From contig NZ_BAAAWH010000001.1 in NCBI RefSeq assembly GCF_039534975.1, positions 2,170,001-2,234,000 on the forward strand: DNA of 64,000 bases. Reading direction: 5' to 3'. This DNA comes from Microbacterium terregens (lineage in GTDB: Bacteria > Actinomycetota > Actinomycetes > Actinomycetales > Microbacteriaceae). The notes under the pieces were generated by a model, which was not told the DNA's origin, did not search any database, and saw only the letters and a program-made list of their open reading frames with translations. Shown in pieces: positions 22,890 through 34,085 of this stretch. A program made the position numbers and the translations under genes. Each line of letters opens with the position of its first letter. Position 1 is the stretch's first letter.

Positions 22890-24404
22890 CTACTGCGCGG
22901 CGCGTTCCAGGATCAGTTCACGCACGCGCGCGGCATCCGCTTGCCCGCGCATGGCCTTCATCACCGCGCCGATGACCGCGCCGGCCGCCTGCACCTTGCC
23001 CTCGCGGATCTTCTGCATCACGTCCGGCTGTGAAGCGAGCGCTTCATCGATCGCGGCGATCAGCGCACCGTCGTCCGAGACGACGGCGAGACCCCGCTCG
23101 TCGATGACCTCTTGCGGGGTGCCCTCGCCGGCGATCACACCTTCGAGCACTTGGCGTGCGAGCTTGTCGGTGAGCGTTCCGGCGTCGATCAGACCCTGCA
23201 GCGATGCCACATCGGCCGGCGAGACCAGGTCGGCCGCCTCCCGTCCCTGGGCGTTCGCGAGGCGGCTGATCTCACCCGTCCACCACTTGCGGGCTGCCGC
23301 CGGTGTTGCGCCCGCCGCGATCGTGGCAGCCACCTCGGCGAGCAGGCCACCGTTCGCGACATCCTGGAACTCGAGGTCGCTGAACTGCCATTCGGACTTG
23401 AGTCGCCGACGGCGTTCTGCCGGGGGCTCGGGCAACGCTGCGCGCAGCTCCTCGATGAGCTCGATGGAGGGCGCCACCGGAAGCAGATCCGGCTCGGGGA
23501 AGTAGCGGTAGTCGTCGGCGTCGGACTTGGGACGCCCCGGTGATGTCGTACCGGTGTCCTCGTGCCAGTGGCGCGTCTCCTGCGTGATCGTGCCGCCGGC
23601 GGCGAGGATCGCGGCCTGGCGCTGGATCTCGTATCGGACAGCACGCTCGACGGAGCGCATCGAGTTGACGTTCTTCGTCTCGGTGCGCGTGCCGAGCTTC
23701 TCCTGGCCTCGCGGGCGCAGCGACACGTTGGCATCGCAGCGCAGGTTGCCGCGCTCCATACGAGCCTCCGAGATGCCCAGCGACAGGACGATGTCGCGGA
23801 TCGTCTGGACGTACGCCTTCGCGATCTCGGGCGCGCGGTGCTCCGCGCCGATGATCGGCTTGGTCACGATCTCCACGAGCGGCACGCCGGCACGGTTGTA
23901 GTCCACGAGCGAGTACTCCGCACCCTGGATACGACCCGTCGCGCCGCCCATGTGGGTGAGCTTTCCGGCATCCTCTTCCATGTGCGCCCGCTCGATGGGC
24001 ACCGTGACGATGGTGCCGTCGGTCAACTCGACATCGACCGAGCCCTCGAACGCGATCGGCTCGTCGTACTGACTGATCTGGTAGTTCTTTCCGAGATCGG
24101 GGTAGAAGTAGTTCTTCCTCGCGAACCGGCTCGTCGGGGCGATGGAGCAGCCGAGCGCGAGCCCGAGACTGATCGAGTACCTGATCGCCTCGGCGTTCAC
24201 CGTCGGCAGCGAGCCCGGAAGCCCCATGTCAACGGGCGCCACGAGAGTATTGGGCCCGGCTTCATGGTTGGCGGAGTTCGCGGGGTTGGCCGCGGACGAG
24301 AACATCTTGCTTTCGGTGTTGAGCTCGACGTGCACCTCGAAGCCGAGCACCGGCTCGTACAGCTCGAGGGCCTTGTCGAAGTCCATCAGCTTGTCCTTGG
24401 CCAT
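22890..24404 (-). CDS. gatB: Asp-tRNA(Asn)/Glu-tRNA(Gln) amidotransferase subunit B
   Basis: A 504-residue GatB, the kinase/tRNA-binding subunit that phosphorylates mischarged Glu-tRNAGln or Asp-tRNAAsn. It starts [19 protein letters not shown], contains [29 protein letters not shown] and EIVTKPI, and ends in the YqeY-like tail domain with [19 protein letters not shown]. An upstream in-frame extension into gatA is not used. Its ATG overlaps the gatA stop (TGATG). It is the last gene of gatCAB. Confidence 0.97.
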   Translation of the reverse strand: MAKDKLMDFDKALELYEPVLGFEVHVELNTESKMFSSAANPANSANHEAGPNTLVAPVDMGLPGSLPTVNAEAIRYSISLGLALGCSIAPTSRFARKNYFYPDLGKNYQISQYDEPIAFEGSVDVELTDGTIVTVPIERAHMEEDAGKLTHMGGATGRIQGAEYSLVDYNRAGVPLVEIVTKPIIGAEHRAPEIAKAYVQTIRDIVLSLGISEARMERGNLRCDANVSLRPRGQEKLGTRTETKNVNSMRSVERAVRYEIQRQAAILAAGGTITQETRHWHEDTGTTSPGRPKSDADDYRYFPEPDLLPVAPSIELIEELRAALPEPPAERRRRLKSEWQFSDLEFQDVANGGLLAEVAATIAAGATPAAARKWWTGEISRLANAQGREAADLVSPADVASLQGLIDAGTLTDKLARQVLEGVIAGEGTPQEVIDERGLAVVSDDGALIAAIDEALASQPDVMQKIREGKVQAAGAVIGAVMKAMRGQADAARVRELILERAAQ

Positions 24405-25936
24405 CAGCGTGCCCCTCCGGTCAGTCCCTGAGCCTGTCGAAGGACGGGCGCGCGATCCAGCAGCGGCGCGCCCCACGAGTCCACGAGGACGGCCTCCAGG
24501 GCCGCTCCGACTCGGTACAGGCGCGCGTCCGCGCGGGCCGGCGCGAGGAACTGGATGCCCACGGGCAGTCCGTCTTCGCTGGCGAGACCCGAGGGGATCG
24601 AGATGCCCGGAACACCGGCGAGGTTCGCCGGGATCGTCGTGACGTCGTTGAGGTACATCTGCAACGGATCGTCGATCTTCTCGCCGATCTTGAAGGCCGT
24701 CGTCGGCGCGGACGGCGTCGCGATGACATCGACCTGCGCGAACGCTGCGTCGAAGTCGCGCTGGATGAGTGTGCGCACCTTCTGTGCCGAGCCGTAGTAC
24801 GCGTCGTAGTACCCGGCCGAGAGCGCATAGGTGCCGAGGATGATACGGCGCTTGACCTCGTCACCGAATCCCGCGTCGCGCGTCTTCGCCATGACGTCCT
24901 CGACCGTGCCGCCCGGTACGTCCAGACGCATTCCGAAGCGCACGGAATCGAACTTGGCCAGGTTGCTGGATGCCTCGGCAGGAAGGATCAGGTAGTACGC
25001 GGCGACGCCGTATTCGAAGTGCGGAGCGCTGATCTCGACGATCTCGGCGCCGTGCGCCTCCATCGCGCTCAGCGCAGCACGGAACGACGCCGACACTCCG
25101 GCCTGGAAGCCGGAGTCGGGAAGCTCGGCGATCACACCGACCTTCAAACCCTTGAGCACCTCTCCGGATGCGCCTTCGCGGGCGGCATCGGCGAACGAAG
25201 GCCAGACGTCCGAGAGAGACGTGGCGTCGTGCGGGTCGTGACCGCCGATGACATCGTGCAGGAGCCCGGCATCCAGCACCGTGCGGGTGACCGGGCCGAC
25301 CTGGTCCAGCGACGACGCGAGCGCGATCGCCCCGTAACGGCTGACGCCCCCGTACGTGGGCTTCATGCCGACGGTGCCGGTCACGTGCGCGGGCTGTCGG
25401 ATCGAGCCGCCGGTGTCGGACCCCAGTGCGAGCGGGGCCTCGAACGCCGCGACCGCCGCGGCCGAGCCGCCGCCGGAACCGCCGGGAATCCGGTCGAGGT
25501 CCCACGGATTGTGGGTGGGTCCGTAGGCCGAATGCTCTGTCGAGGAGCCCATGGCGAACTCGTCCATGTTGGTCTTGCCGAGGGGAACGAGCCCCGCCGC
25601 GCGCGAGCGCGCGACCACGGTCGCGTCGTAGGGCGACATGAAGCCCTCGAGGATCCGCGATCCGCTCGTGGACGGCATGTCCGTCGTGACGAGCACGTCC
25701 TTGATCGCGAGGGGAACACCGGCGACGGGGCCGAGCTGTTCGCCCGCCGCGCGGCGACGGTCGATGTCGGCCGCGACCTCGAGCGCATGATCGCTCACGT
25801 GCAGGAAAGCGTGGATGTCGCCGTCGACGGCAGCGATCCTGTCCAGGTGCGCCTGCGTGGCCTCGACACTCGAGACCTCGCGCGTGGCGAGCCTGCCGGC
25901 CAGATCCGCGGCGGACAGGCGGGTGAGATCGGTCAC
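24404..25936 (-). CDS. gatA: Asp-tRNA(Asn)/Glu-tRNA(Gln) amidotransferase subunit A
   Basis: A 510-residue amidase-signature glutaminase that supplies ammonia to GatB. The triad region shows Lys79 (VPLAIKDVL) and two serines in [16 protein letters not shown] and [13 protein letters not shown]. The last 13 codons include a REP-like sequence encoding Leu-Arg-Gln-Ala-Gln-Gly-Leu, so the C-terminal tail has been altered by a repeat. The GTG start overlaps the gatC stop (GTGA), which shows tight coupling. Confidence 0.97.
   Translation of the reverse strand: MTDLTRLSAADLAGRLATREVSSVEATQAHLDRIAAVDGDIHAFLHVSDHALEVAADIDRRRAAGEQLGPVAGVPLAIKDVLVTTDMPSTSGSRILEGFMSPYDATVVARSRAAGLVPLGKTNMDEFAMGSSTEHSAYGPTHNPWDLDRIPGGSGGGSAAAVAAFEAPLALGSDTGGSIRQPAHVTGTVGMKPTYGGVSRYGAIALASSLDQVGPVTRTVLDAGLLHDVIGGHDPHDATSLSDVWPSFADAAREGASGEVLKGLKVGVIAELPDSGFQAGVSASFRAALSAMEAHGAEIVEISAPHFEYGVAAYYLILPAEASSNLAKFDSVRFGMRLDVPGGTVEDVMAKTRDAGFGDEVKRRIILGTYALSAGYYDAYYGSAQKVRTLIQRDFDAAFAQVDVIATPSAPTTAFKIGEKIDDPLQMYLNDVTTIPANLAGVPGISIPSGLASEDGLPVGIQFLAPARADARLYRVGAALEAVLVDSWGAPLLDRAPVLRQAQGLTGGAR
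24424..24445. repeat. REP-like palindromic sequence inside the gatA 3' end
   Basis: GTCCCTGAGCCTGTCGAAGG with flanking GTCC/GGAC ends is an imperfect palindrome. I recall it (CCTTCGACAGGCTCAGG) as a widely dispersed short repeat in many actinobacterial and proteobacterial genomes. Only one copy is in this window, so its repeat status rests on memory. It is translated as part of the GatA C-terminus. Confidence 0.5.
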
Positions 25937-26232
25937 TGCTCCTCCCCCAGGATCGCCGTCACGCGGAAACGCCCGTCCGCGGCATCCGGAGCATTCTGCA
26001 GCACCTGCTGGGTGGTGAGCATCTCGCCGGCGACATCGGCACGGAAGACGTTCTGCATCGGGATCGGGTGGCTCGTCGCCGGCACATCGGGGGTGGCGAC
26101 CTCGGAGACCTTGGCGATGTTGTCGACGATGACGTCGAGCTGGCCGGTGAGGCGCTCGACCTCCTCGTCGCTCAGCTGGATCCGGGCGAGCACACCGAGA
26201 TGGCGCACGAGATCAGGGGTGATTTCAGACAC
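25933..26232 (-). CDS. gatC: Asp-tRNA(Asn)/Glu-tRNA(Gln) amidotransferase subunit C
   Basis: A 99-residue stabilising subunit of GatCAB. It has the N-terminal helix [20 protein letters not shown] and the conserved MQNVFRADV loop, then a tail of the expected length. It heads the gatCAB operon. The GTG start is six bases after a TAGGAT -10 hexamer, and the G-rich spacer is too close to act as a ribosome-binding site. Confidence 0.95.
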   Translation of the reverse strand: MSEITPDLVRHLGVLARIQLSDEEVERLTGQLDVIVDNIAKVSEVATPDVPATSHPIPMQNVFRADVAGEMLTTQQVLQNAPDAADGRFRVTAILGEEQ

Positions 26233-26238
26233 TCCCCC

Positions 26239-26244
26239 ATCCTA
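26239..26244 (-). promoter_or_regulatory. -10 element (TAGGAT) of gatCAB
   Basis: TAGGAT on the minus strand ends six bases before GTG 26232. It is 31 bases from the divergent TAGGCT of the acyl-CoA ligase gene, so the two promoters are back to back but not overlapping. Confidence 0.55.
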
Positions 26245-26275
26245 CGAGCGCCCGCCTCGGCCTTGGGACCGTCAC

Positions 26276-26281
26276 TAGGCT
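26276..26281 (+). promoter_or_regulatory. -10 element (TAGGCT) of the acyl-CoA ligase gene
   Basis: TAGGCT ends six bases before GTG 26288, which predicts a leaderless transcript. Confidence 0.5.
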
Positions 26282-26287
26282 GATCGG

Positions 26288-27987
26288 GTGACGACGTACG
26301 AGCCTCCTCGCCCCTGGATCGCAAGCTATGCCGAGGGCGTGCCCGAGGATCTCGAGCCCGTCACGGGCTCGCTGATCGACCTCGTCCAGGCCTCCGCGCG
26401 CGACTACCCGGACGCCCCTGCGCTGCAGTTCTTCGGCCGCACGACCTCGTATCGCGAACTCAACTTCGCGATCGACCGCGCCGCAGCCGGCCTGCGGGAT
26501 CAGGGCGTCGCACCGGGTGATCCCGTCGCGATCGTTCTGCCGAACTGCCCGCAGCACATCATCGCGTTCTACGCGATCCTCCGGCTCGGGGCGGTCGTGG
26601 TCGAGCACAACCCGCTGTACACGCCGCGCGAGCTGCGCAAGCAGTTCGAGGACCATGGAGCCAGGCACGCGATCGTGTGGAGCAAGGTCGTCGCGACGAT
26701 CCAGGAGTTTCCCGCCGACCTCGCGGTGACCTCACTCGTCTCCGTCGATGTCACCAAAGCGATGCCCCTCGGTACGCGCCTGGCGCTCAGGCTGCCTGTC
26801 GCGAAAGCCCGAGAAGCGCGCTCGGCCCTTCATGCGCGTGTGAGCGGCACGGTGACGTGGGAGTCCATCGTCGCCACCGCTCCGCTTCCCGTGTCGCACC
26901 CGAAGCCGGAAACCTCCGATCTCGCCCTCATCCAGTACACGAGTGGAACGACGGGCACGCCGAAGGGCGCCGCCCTCACCCACCGGAATCTGCTTTCGAA
27001 TGCGGCACAGGCGCGCGCGTGGGTGCCCTCGATCGTGCGCGGCGACGGCTGCGTCGTCTACGCGGTCCTGCCCATGTTCCACGCGTACGGGCTGACGCTC
27101 TGCCTCACCTTCGCGATGTCGATGGGCGCGCGGCTCGTGCTCTTCCCGCGGTTCGACCCCGATATGGTGCTCGAGGTGACCAAGAAACACCCGGCGACGT
27201 TCCTGCCACTCGTGCCGCCGATCGCCGATCGGCTGCTCGCCGCGGCGCGTGCGAAGGGCGTGTCGCTCGCCGGAACCAGGATCGCCATCTCGGGCGCCAT
27301 GGCGCTGCCCCACGAACTCGTGGTGCCGTTCGAAGCGGCATCCGGTGGATATCTGGTCGAGGGCTATGGTCTCAGCGAGACCTCGCCGGTGCTCATGGCG
27401 AACCCGGTCGCGGACAATCGCGTCCCCGGCACCGTGGGACTGCCGCTTCCCGGCACGGAGATCCGGGTGGTGGACCCGGACGAGCCGACCCGGGATGTCG
27501 CCCCGGGGGCTCCCGTGAACTGATCGTGCGCGGACCGCAGGTGTTCGCCGAGTACTACGGAAAGCGCGAGGAGACCGAGAAGGTCTTCGTCGACGGCTGG
27601 TTCCGCACCGGAGACATCGTCACGGTGGACGATGCCGGCTTCGTGCGCATCGTGGACCGCATCAAAGAGCTGATCATCACAGGGGGATTCAACGTCGCCC
27701 CGACCGAGGTGGAGATCGCGCTGCGCCAGCACCCGCAGGTCGACGACGCTGCGGTGGTCGGGCTGCCCAGCGATCACTCCGGTGAAGAAGTCGTCGCCGC
27801 GATCGTCGTCGCCCCCGGCGAGGACATCGACGTCGAGGCGGTGCGAGAGTTCGTCCGCAGCATCCTGACGGCGTACAAAGTGCCGCGCCGGATCTTCGTC
27901 GTCGACGAACTGCCCACGTCGCTCATCGGAAAGGTGCTGCGTCGTCAGGTGCGCGACGCACTGCTCCAGCTGACCACCGGCACCTGA
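26288..27987 (+). pseudogene. Long-chain acyl-CoA ligase (FadD-like), broken by one-base frameshift
   Basis: An ANL-superfamily acyl-CoA synthetase split over two frames. Frame 1 (26288-27523) encodes the N-terminal domain, including the P-loop YTSGTTGTPKGAALTHRN and YGLSETSP, and stops after Ala-Pro-Val-Asn. The adjacent frame continues without a gap from ELIVRGPQVF to 27987. It carries GWFRTGDIV, the A8 hinge RIKELIITGGFNVAP and the catalytic lysine region SLIGKVLRR. One missing G near 27515 (CCCG where CCCGG would give Pro-Gly-Glu-Leu) explains the break. Frame 1 alone lacks the hinge and catalytic lysine, so it should not make an active ligase. A sequencing error, an authentic mutation or strain-level decay are all possible. 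Confidence 0.85.
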
Positions 27988-28043
27988 GGTCCGCACCGCG
28001 GGCGGGGCGCATCGCGGCGGTTCGTTCGTGAGGGCGTGGTCAG

Positions 28044-28079
28044 TCCTGAGGAGAGCCTGAGCCGAACCGGCCCTCAGGA
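28044..28079. terminator. Inverted repeat between convergent genes
   Basis: TCCTGAGG (28044-28051) pairs perfectly with CCTCAGGA (28072-28079) around a 20-base loop. It is placed between the ends of the acyl-CoA ligase and cupin genes, so it may act as a bidirectional terminator. There is no U tract. Confidence 0.35.
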
Positions 28080-28117
28080 GCGACCTGGCCCTCGGGAACG
28101 TCGCGCGGGCGGGGGCG

Positions 28118-28594
28118 TCAGGCGTGCTCGTCGTCCGCGCGGGAGTCGGGTTGCACGGTCCAGGACGGCGGCTCGTCCCTGCCGGACTCCTCGTCCTGCT
28201 CGGCCTCCTGCGCCGTGTACTGCACCAGTCCGGGTGCGTGGTGCGCCGGGGCGTAGATCGCGTACAGCCGCAGCGGTTCGTCCCCGGTGTTGCGCACGTC
28301 GTGCCAGGTGCTCGCCGGAACCTGGATGGACCAGCCGTCGGAGACCTCCTGCTCGAAGGTGAGCCGGTCCTTCTCGGGCCCCATCACGCAGGTGCCGCGG
28401 CCGGCGTCCAGACGGAGGAACTGGTCGGTCTCCGGATGCACTTCCAGCCCGATCGACTCACCGGGTGCGATCGACATCAGCGTGACCTGCAGGTACTTCC
28501 CGGTCCACGCGACCGTGCGATACGTCGCGTTCTCGCGGGTGGCGGTCTCGATGTCGAACGCGTGGGGATTCGGCCCGTTGTCCTCGATGTGCAC
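28118..28594 (-). CDS. Cupin domain protein
   Basis: A 158-residue single-domain cupin. Motif 1 is APGESIGLEVHPETDQFLRLDAGRG, with the His and Glu/Gln ligands of the double-stranded beta helix. Motif 2 is IQVPASTWHDVRNTGDEPLRL. The C-terminal 35 residues are acidic and disordered. The GTG start 28594 is preferred because it precedes the fold (HIEDNGPNPHAF) and has GGAG upstream; the long open frame above it overlaps another gene. Function is not predictable beyond a metal-binding cupin. Confidence 0.82.
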   Translation of the reverse strand: MHIEDNGPNPHAFDIETATRENATYRTVAWTGKYLQVTLMSIAPGESIGLEVHPETDQFLRLDAGRGTCVMGPEKDRLTFEQEVSDGWSIQVPASTWHDVRNTGDEPLRLYAIYAPAHHAPGLVQYTAQEAEQDEESGRDEPPSWTVQPDSRADDEHA

Positions 28595-28755
28595 GCTGAG
28601 GGCTCCATTCGCTTCGGGGTGTCGTTGTCTGGAGTGTCGCCTCTTCAGCGATGGCGCGCAAGAGGACTGCGCAACCCGGCCGACTGCGCACGCAGCGGGC
28701 GACGAGCGGACGAGCGCCCCGCGGGGGCCTGAGGCGCAGAGGCGGCGCGCCGAGC

Positions 28756-28848
28756 TCACGCGGCTGCGTCGGCCGCCTCGCGCCACGCCGGCGGCAGCAT
28801 CCGGAAGTACAGCTCGTCGCCGGCATGCTGCACGTCCGGCGAGCCCAT
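28756..28848 (-). CDS. Possible 30-residue ORF downstream of the serine hydrolase
   Basis: The ATG lies two bases after the stop of the serine hydrolase gene, and the frame runs 30 codons to a TGA. The product (MGSPDVQHAGDELYFRMLPP then an Ala/Glu-rich end) has balanced codon use, unlike most shadow frames here. It may be a genuine coupled small protein, a remnant of a longer gene or chance. No known family is recognised. Confidence 0.25.
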   Translation of the reverse strand: MGSPDVQHAGDELYFRMLPPAWREAADAAA

Positions 28849-28850
28849 CG

Positions 28851-30092
28851 TCACTCGCTGCACGGCTGGGTGGGCGCCGTCGTGACCGCCGTTGCGAAGA
28901 CGGGGTGCAGCGCCTGGACCACCTGGAAGATCTCCTCGCCGGTGCCGCCGTCGCCGTTGGCGAACGCGACGAACACGGCATCGGTCGTCGCGAAGTAGGT
29001 GACATTCGTGCCGTACCCGGGCTCCGCCCCGGAGTGGCCGAGGTCGAGGATGCACCCCGTGGCAAGGTCGCGGTGCACCTGAACCCCGAGCCCGTAGGCA
29101 AGCCCGTCCGGACCGGAATCCGGCGCGGTGTCACTGTTGCGGGCGACGAGCATCTCGGGCGAGAGGCCGGCCCCCGCCCCGATGGCCACACCCCACGCAC
29201 GCATGTCCTCCAGCGTGGAGACCATGGCGCCTGCCGCCCAGCTCTCGGCGTTGGACCAGTCGATGGTGTCGGTGGGCTGCGGCATGTCCGGGCAGAACAT
29301 CGTGTACCCGTGCGTCGCGGGTGCGTCCACCTGCCCGTCCGGCGCGAACCGGCTGCGGCTCATGCCGAACGGTTCGGTGATCCTGTCCTGGATCAGGTCG
29401 GCGAGCTGTGCGCCGGTCGTCTGCTCGAGGATGCGCCCGAGGAGGAACGTGTTGAAGCCGGAGTACGTGAAGCCGTCGCCCGGCGCGAAGCTGCTCCGCG
29501 GGGTCGTCGCTCCGATGGCGATGACTGCTTCGGGGTCGGGCGCCGCGCGCGTGTCCGCGCAGATGCGCGCGATCTGCTCCATCCCGGGAGGACCGATGCC
29601 GCTGGACATGTTCATCAGCATGCGCACGGTGATGCGCGATGCCTCGGGAAAGTCCGGATACCAGCGATCGATCGTGTCCTCCAGCGTGAGGCCGGACGTC
29701 CCCTCGCCGATGATCTGCAGGGCGACGCTGGTGACGATGCTCTTGGTGACGCTGCCGATCTTCTGCTGGTTGCCCGGCTTCATCGGCTCACCCGTCTCGA
29801 GGTTCGCCGTCCCGCGCGCCGCCACCCACTCGCCCTCTCCGGGGATCCAGAGCCCGACGATGATGCCGGGCAGCTGCGTCGCGGCGAACGATTCGTCCAG
29901 CGTCGTCTCCAGAGCCGCCACCAGTTGCGGATCCAGCGCCGGGGTGGCTGGCGGGCTCGCCGGCGACGGCGCACCCCTCGACGCCGCCGTGCATGCGGCC
30001 AGGCCGATGCACGCGAGGGCGGCGACCAGGCCGATCACCCCTGCACGCACGGAGCGGCGGACGTGATCTCCCCGTGCTTGCGCTGCGCGCAT
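28851..30092 (-). CDS. Serine hydrolase lipoprotein, beta-lactamase/D-Ala-D-Ala carboxypeptidase fold
   Basis: A 413-residue exported protein of the class C beta-lactamase/DD-peptidase superfamily. The signal peptide ends in the lipobox GLAAC with Cys34. The nucleophile motif is SVTK at 114-117. The second motif is Tyr210-Ser-Gly, where most relatives have Tyr-x-Asn, so the usual Asn is replaced. The third motif is HSG (LGHSGAEPG), the equivalent of KTG. It is likely an outer-leaflet DD-peptidase or esterase rather than a true resistance beta-lactamase. The natural substrate is unknown. Confidence 0.87.
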   Translation of the reverse strand: MRAAQARGDHVRRSVRAGVIGLVAALACIGLAACTAASRGAPSPASPPATPALDPQLVAALETTLDESFAATQLPGIIVGLWIPGEGEWVAARGTANLETGEPMKPGNQQKIGSVTKSIVTSVALQIIGEGTSGLTLEDTIDRWYPDFPEASRITVRMLMNMSSGIGPPGMEQIARICADTRAAPDPEAVIAIGATTPRSSFAPGDGFTYSGFNTFLLGRILEQTTGAQLADLIQDRITEPFGMSRSRFAPDGQVDAPATHGYTMFCPDMPQPTDTIDWSNAESWAAGAMVSTLEDMRAWGVAIGAGAGLSPEMLVARNSDTAPDSGPDGLAYGLGVQVHRDLATGCILDLGHSGAEPGYGTNVTYFATTDAVFVAFANGDGGTGEEIFQVVQALHPVFATAVTTAPTQPCSE

Positions 30093-30217
30093 GTCCGTCC
30101 CCGATCCTGCCGGCCCGCGGATCGGCGCTTCACGCTATCGGCAATCGCAGCGGGAAGATAGGTCGCGCAGGATCTCGCGGTCCTTTCGCGCGCCGCACCG
30201 CCGCCCGCGCTGCGGGC

Positions 30218-31273
30218 TCACCCCACCGTGCTGCGGACGGCGGACATCTCGATCACGCTGACCCCGTGGCCGGATGCCGGCCCGCTCATGGCAACCAGGG
30301 CCGCTGCGGCGCCTCCCAGCCCGATGACCTCGCCGATCAGACGGTCCGGCCGGAGGATGCCGGACGCGACCATCTCCAGCATCCCGGGATAGTCGCGCGC
30401 GGCCATGCCGTGCGAGCCGTAGATCTCCAGCTCCTTCGCAATCACCTGGCCCATCGGCAGCGCCGGAGCGGCATCCGCCCCCAGCAGCAGCCCGACCTGG
30501 ACGTGGCGTCCGCGAGGACGCAGCGACGCGATCGAGGCGACCGCCGTCTGCGCCGCGCCGACTGCGTCCAGGGAGACGCGCACGCCCTCGCCGGTGATCT
30601 CCCGGATGCGGTCGGCGGTGTCCGCGCCGGCGTTCAGCGTGATCTCGGCGCCGAGGTCCGCCGCCCGGTCCAGCGCCGCCGGCGAGCGGTCCACCGCGAT
30701 GACGCGGGCGCCGAGCGCGGACGCGATCATCACCGCGGAGAGCCCGACGCCGCCGCATCCGTGGACAGCGACCCAGTCCCCGGGCTGCACGCGGCCGTGG
30801 ACGGTGACCGCACGGTACGCGGTGGCGAAGCGACACCCCAGCGCGGCGGCCGCTACGAAGTCGAGGCCATCGGGCAGGTGCACCACGTTGAAGTCCGCGG
30901 CCGGGATGGCAACCAGTTCCGCGAACGATCCGGGCATGGTGAAACCGGGCTGGGACTGATCGGGGCACACCTGCGCGTCGCCGGATACGCACCACGCGCA
31001 CCGTCCGCAGCCGCACACGAACGGGGCGGTCACCCGGTCTCCGACGGCGCAGCCGGTCACGTTCGGCCCGACCGCGGCGACGATGCCCGCGAACTCGTGG
31101 CCGGGGATCTGCGGCAGGGTGACGGGGTCGTGGCCCTGCCAGGCGTGCCAGTCCGAGCGGCACACGCCCGTGGCGCGCACCTCGATCAGGACCCCGTCGT
31201 CGGGGCAGGCCGGATCGTCGACCTGGACCAGGTAGGGAGTGGCTTGGTACGCGTCGTATCTGATTGCCTGCAC
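30218..31273 (-). CDS. Zinc-dependent alcohol dehydrogenase (MDR family)
   Basis: A 351-residue medium-chain dehydrogenase. It has the catalytic zinc motifs GVCRSDWHAWQGHD and PQIPGHEFAGIVAAVG. The structural zinc lobe is GCGRCAWCVSGDAQVC with four cysteines. The Rossmann motif is VHGCGGVGLSAVMIASALGA. ALGCRFATAYRAV is the usual active-site segment. Cofactor NAD is suggested by the acidic residue after beta-2 (IAVDRS). The substrate is unknown. GTG 31273 follows TACGAT by six bases; a longer frame above it is not used. Confidence 0.92.
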   Translation of the reverse strand: MQAIRYDAYQATPYLVQVDDPACPDDGVLIEVRATGVCRSDWHAWQGHDPVTLPQIPGHEFAGIVAAVGPNVTGCAVGDRVTAPFVCGCGRCAWCVSGDAQVCPDQSQPGFTMPGSFAELVAIPAADFNVVHLPDGLDFVAAAALGCRFATAYRAVTVHGRVQPGDWVAVHGCGGVGLSAVMIASALGARVIAVDRSPAALDRAADLGAEITLNAGADTADRIREITGEGVRVSLDAVGAAQTAVASIASLRPRGRHVQVGLLLGADAAPALPMGQVIAKELEIYGSHGMAARDYPGMLEMVASGILRPDRLIGEVIGLGGAAAALVAMSGPASGHGVSVIEMSAVRSTVG

Positions 31274-31279
31274 CCTGCG

Positions 31280-31285
31280 ATCGTA
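31280..31285 (-). promoter_or_regulatory. -10 element (TACGAT) of the alcohol dehydrogenase gene
   Basis: TACGAT on the minus strand ends six bases before GTG 31273. It predicts a leaderless start and excludes the longer upstream frame. Confidence 0.5.
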
Positions 31286-31402
31286 GACGCGACACGACGG
31301 GCGACCGCTCGCGAGGCCGCTGCCGTGCTCACGGACCCCGTCCCGCACCCGGGCGGGCCTCACCCGGCGACGCGGATGCCGAGACGGTCGAAGACCGGCA
31401 GG

Positions 31403-31699
31403 CTACCGCCCCGCCGCCGCACCGACCACGTACGGGTACAGCGTGGCGATCATCGCGCCGGCCGCCACCGCCGGGTCGGTCTGCATGACCGCGCGGGCGG
31501 TCGCCTCGTCCGGCGCTTCGATGATCGTGATCGCCGGGGTGGCGGGGTCCTCCGGCATCCGGCCGGCGAGGATGAGGATGCCGGCGCGTTTCAGGGCCTG
31601 CACGTAGTCGAGGTGGTCGGCGACGGCCTCCTCCTGCTCATCGGCGGCGTCGGGCCGGGCCGGACGGGCCGGGACGATGCGGTAGATCCATTGCGCCAT
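31403..31699 (-). CDS. YCII-related domain protein
   Basis: A 98-residue dimeric alpha-beta barrel protein. EEAVADHLDYVQALKRAGILILAGRM carries the conserved YCII His-Asp-containing helix, followed by TIIEAPDEATARAVMQTDPAV. The ATG is six bases after the ligA stop, with GGAG inside the ligA end, so it is expressed with ligA. Enzymatic activity is unknown. Confidence 0.85.
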   Translation of the reverse strand: MAQWIYRIVPARPARPDAADEQEEAVADHLDYVQALKRAGILILAGRMPEDPATPAITIIEAPDEATARAVMQTDPAVAAGAMIATLYPYVVGAAAGR

Positions 31700-31705
31700 G
31701 ACTGC

Positions 31706-34063
<2,358 letters not shown>

Positions 34064-34085
34064 GAAGTGACGGGCGACACGGCGG

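Noticed and set aside
27505..27523. Programmed -1 frameshifting in the acyl-CoA ligase
   Set aside because: No slippery X-XXY-YYZ heptamer and no obvious downstream structure were seen; a single missing G explains the break.
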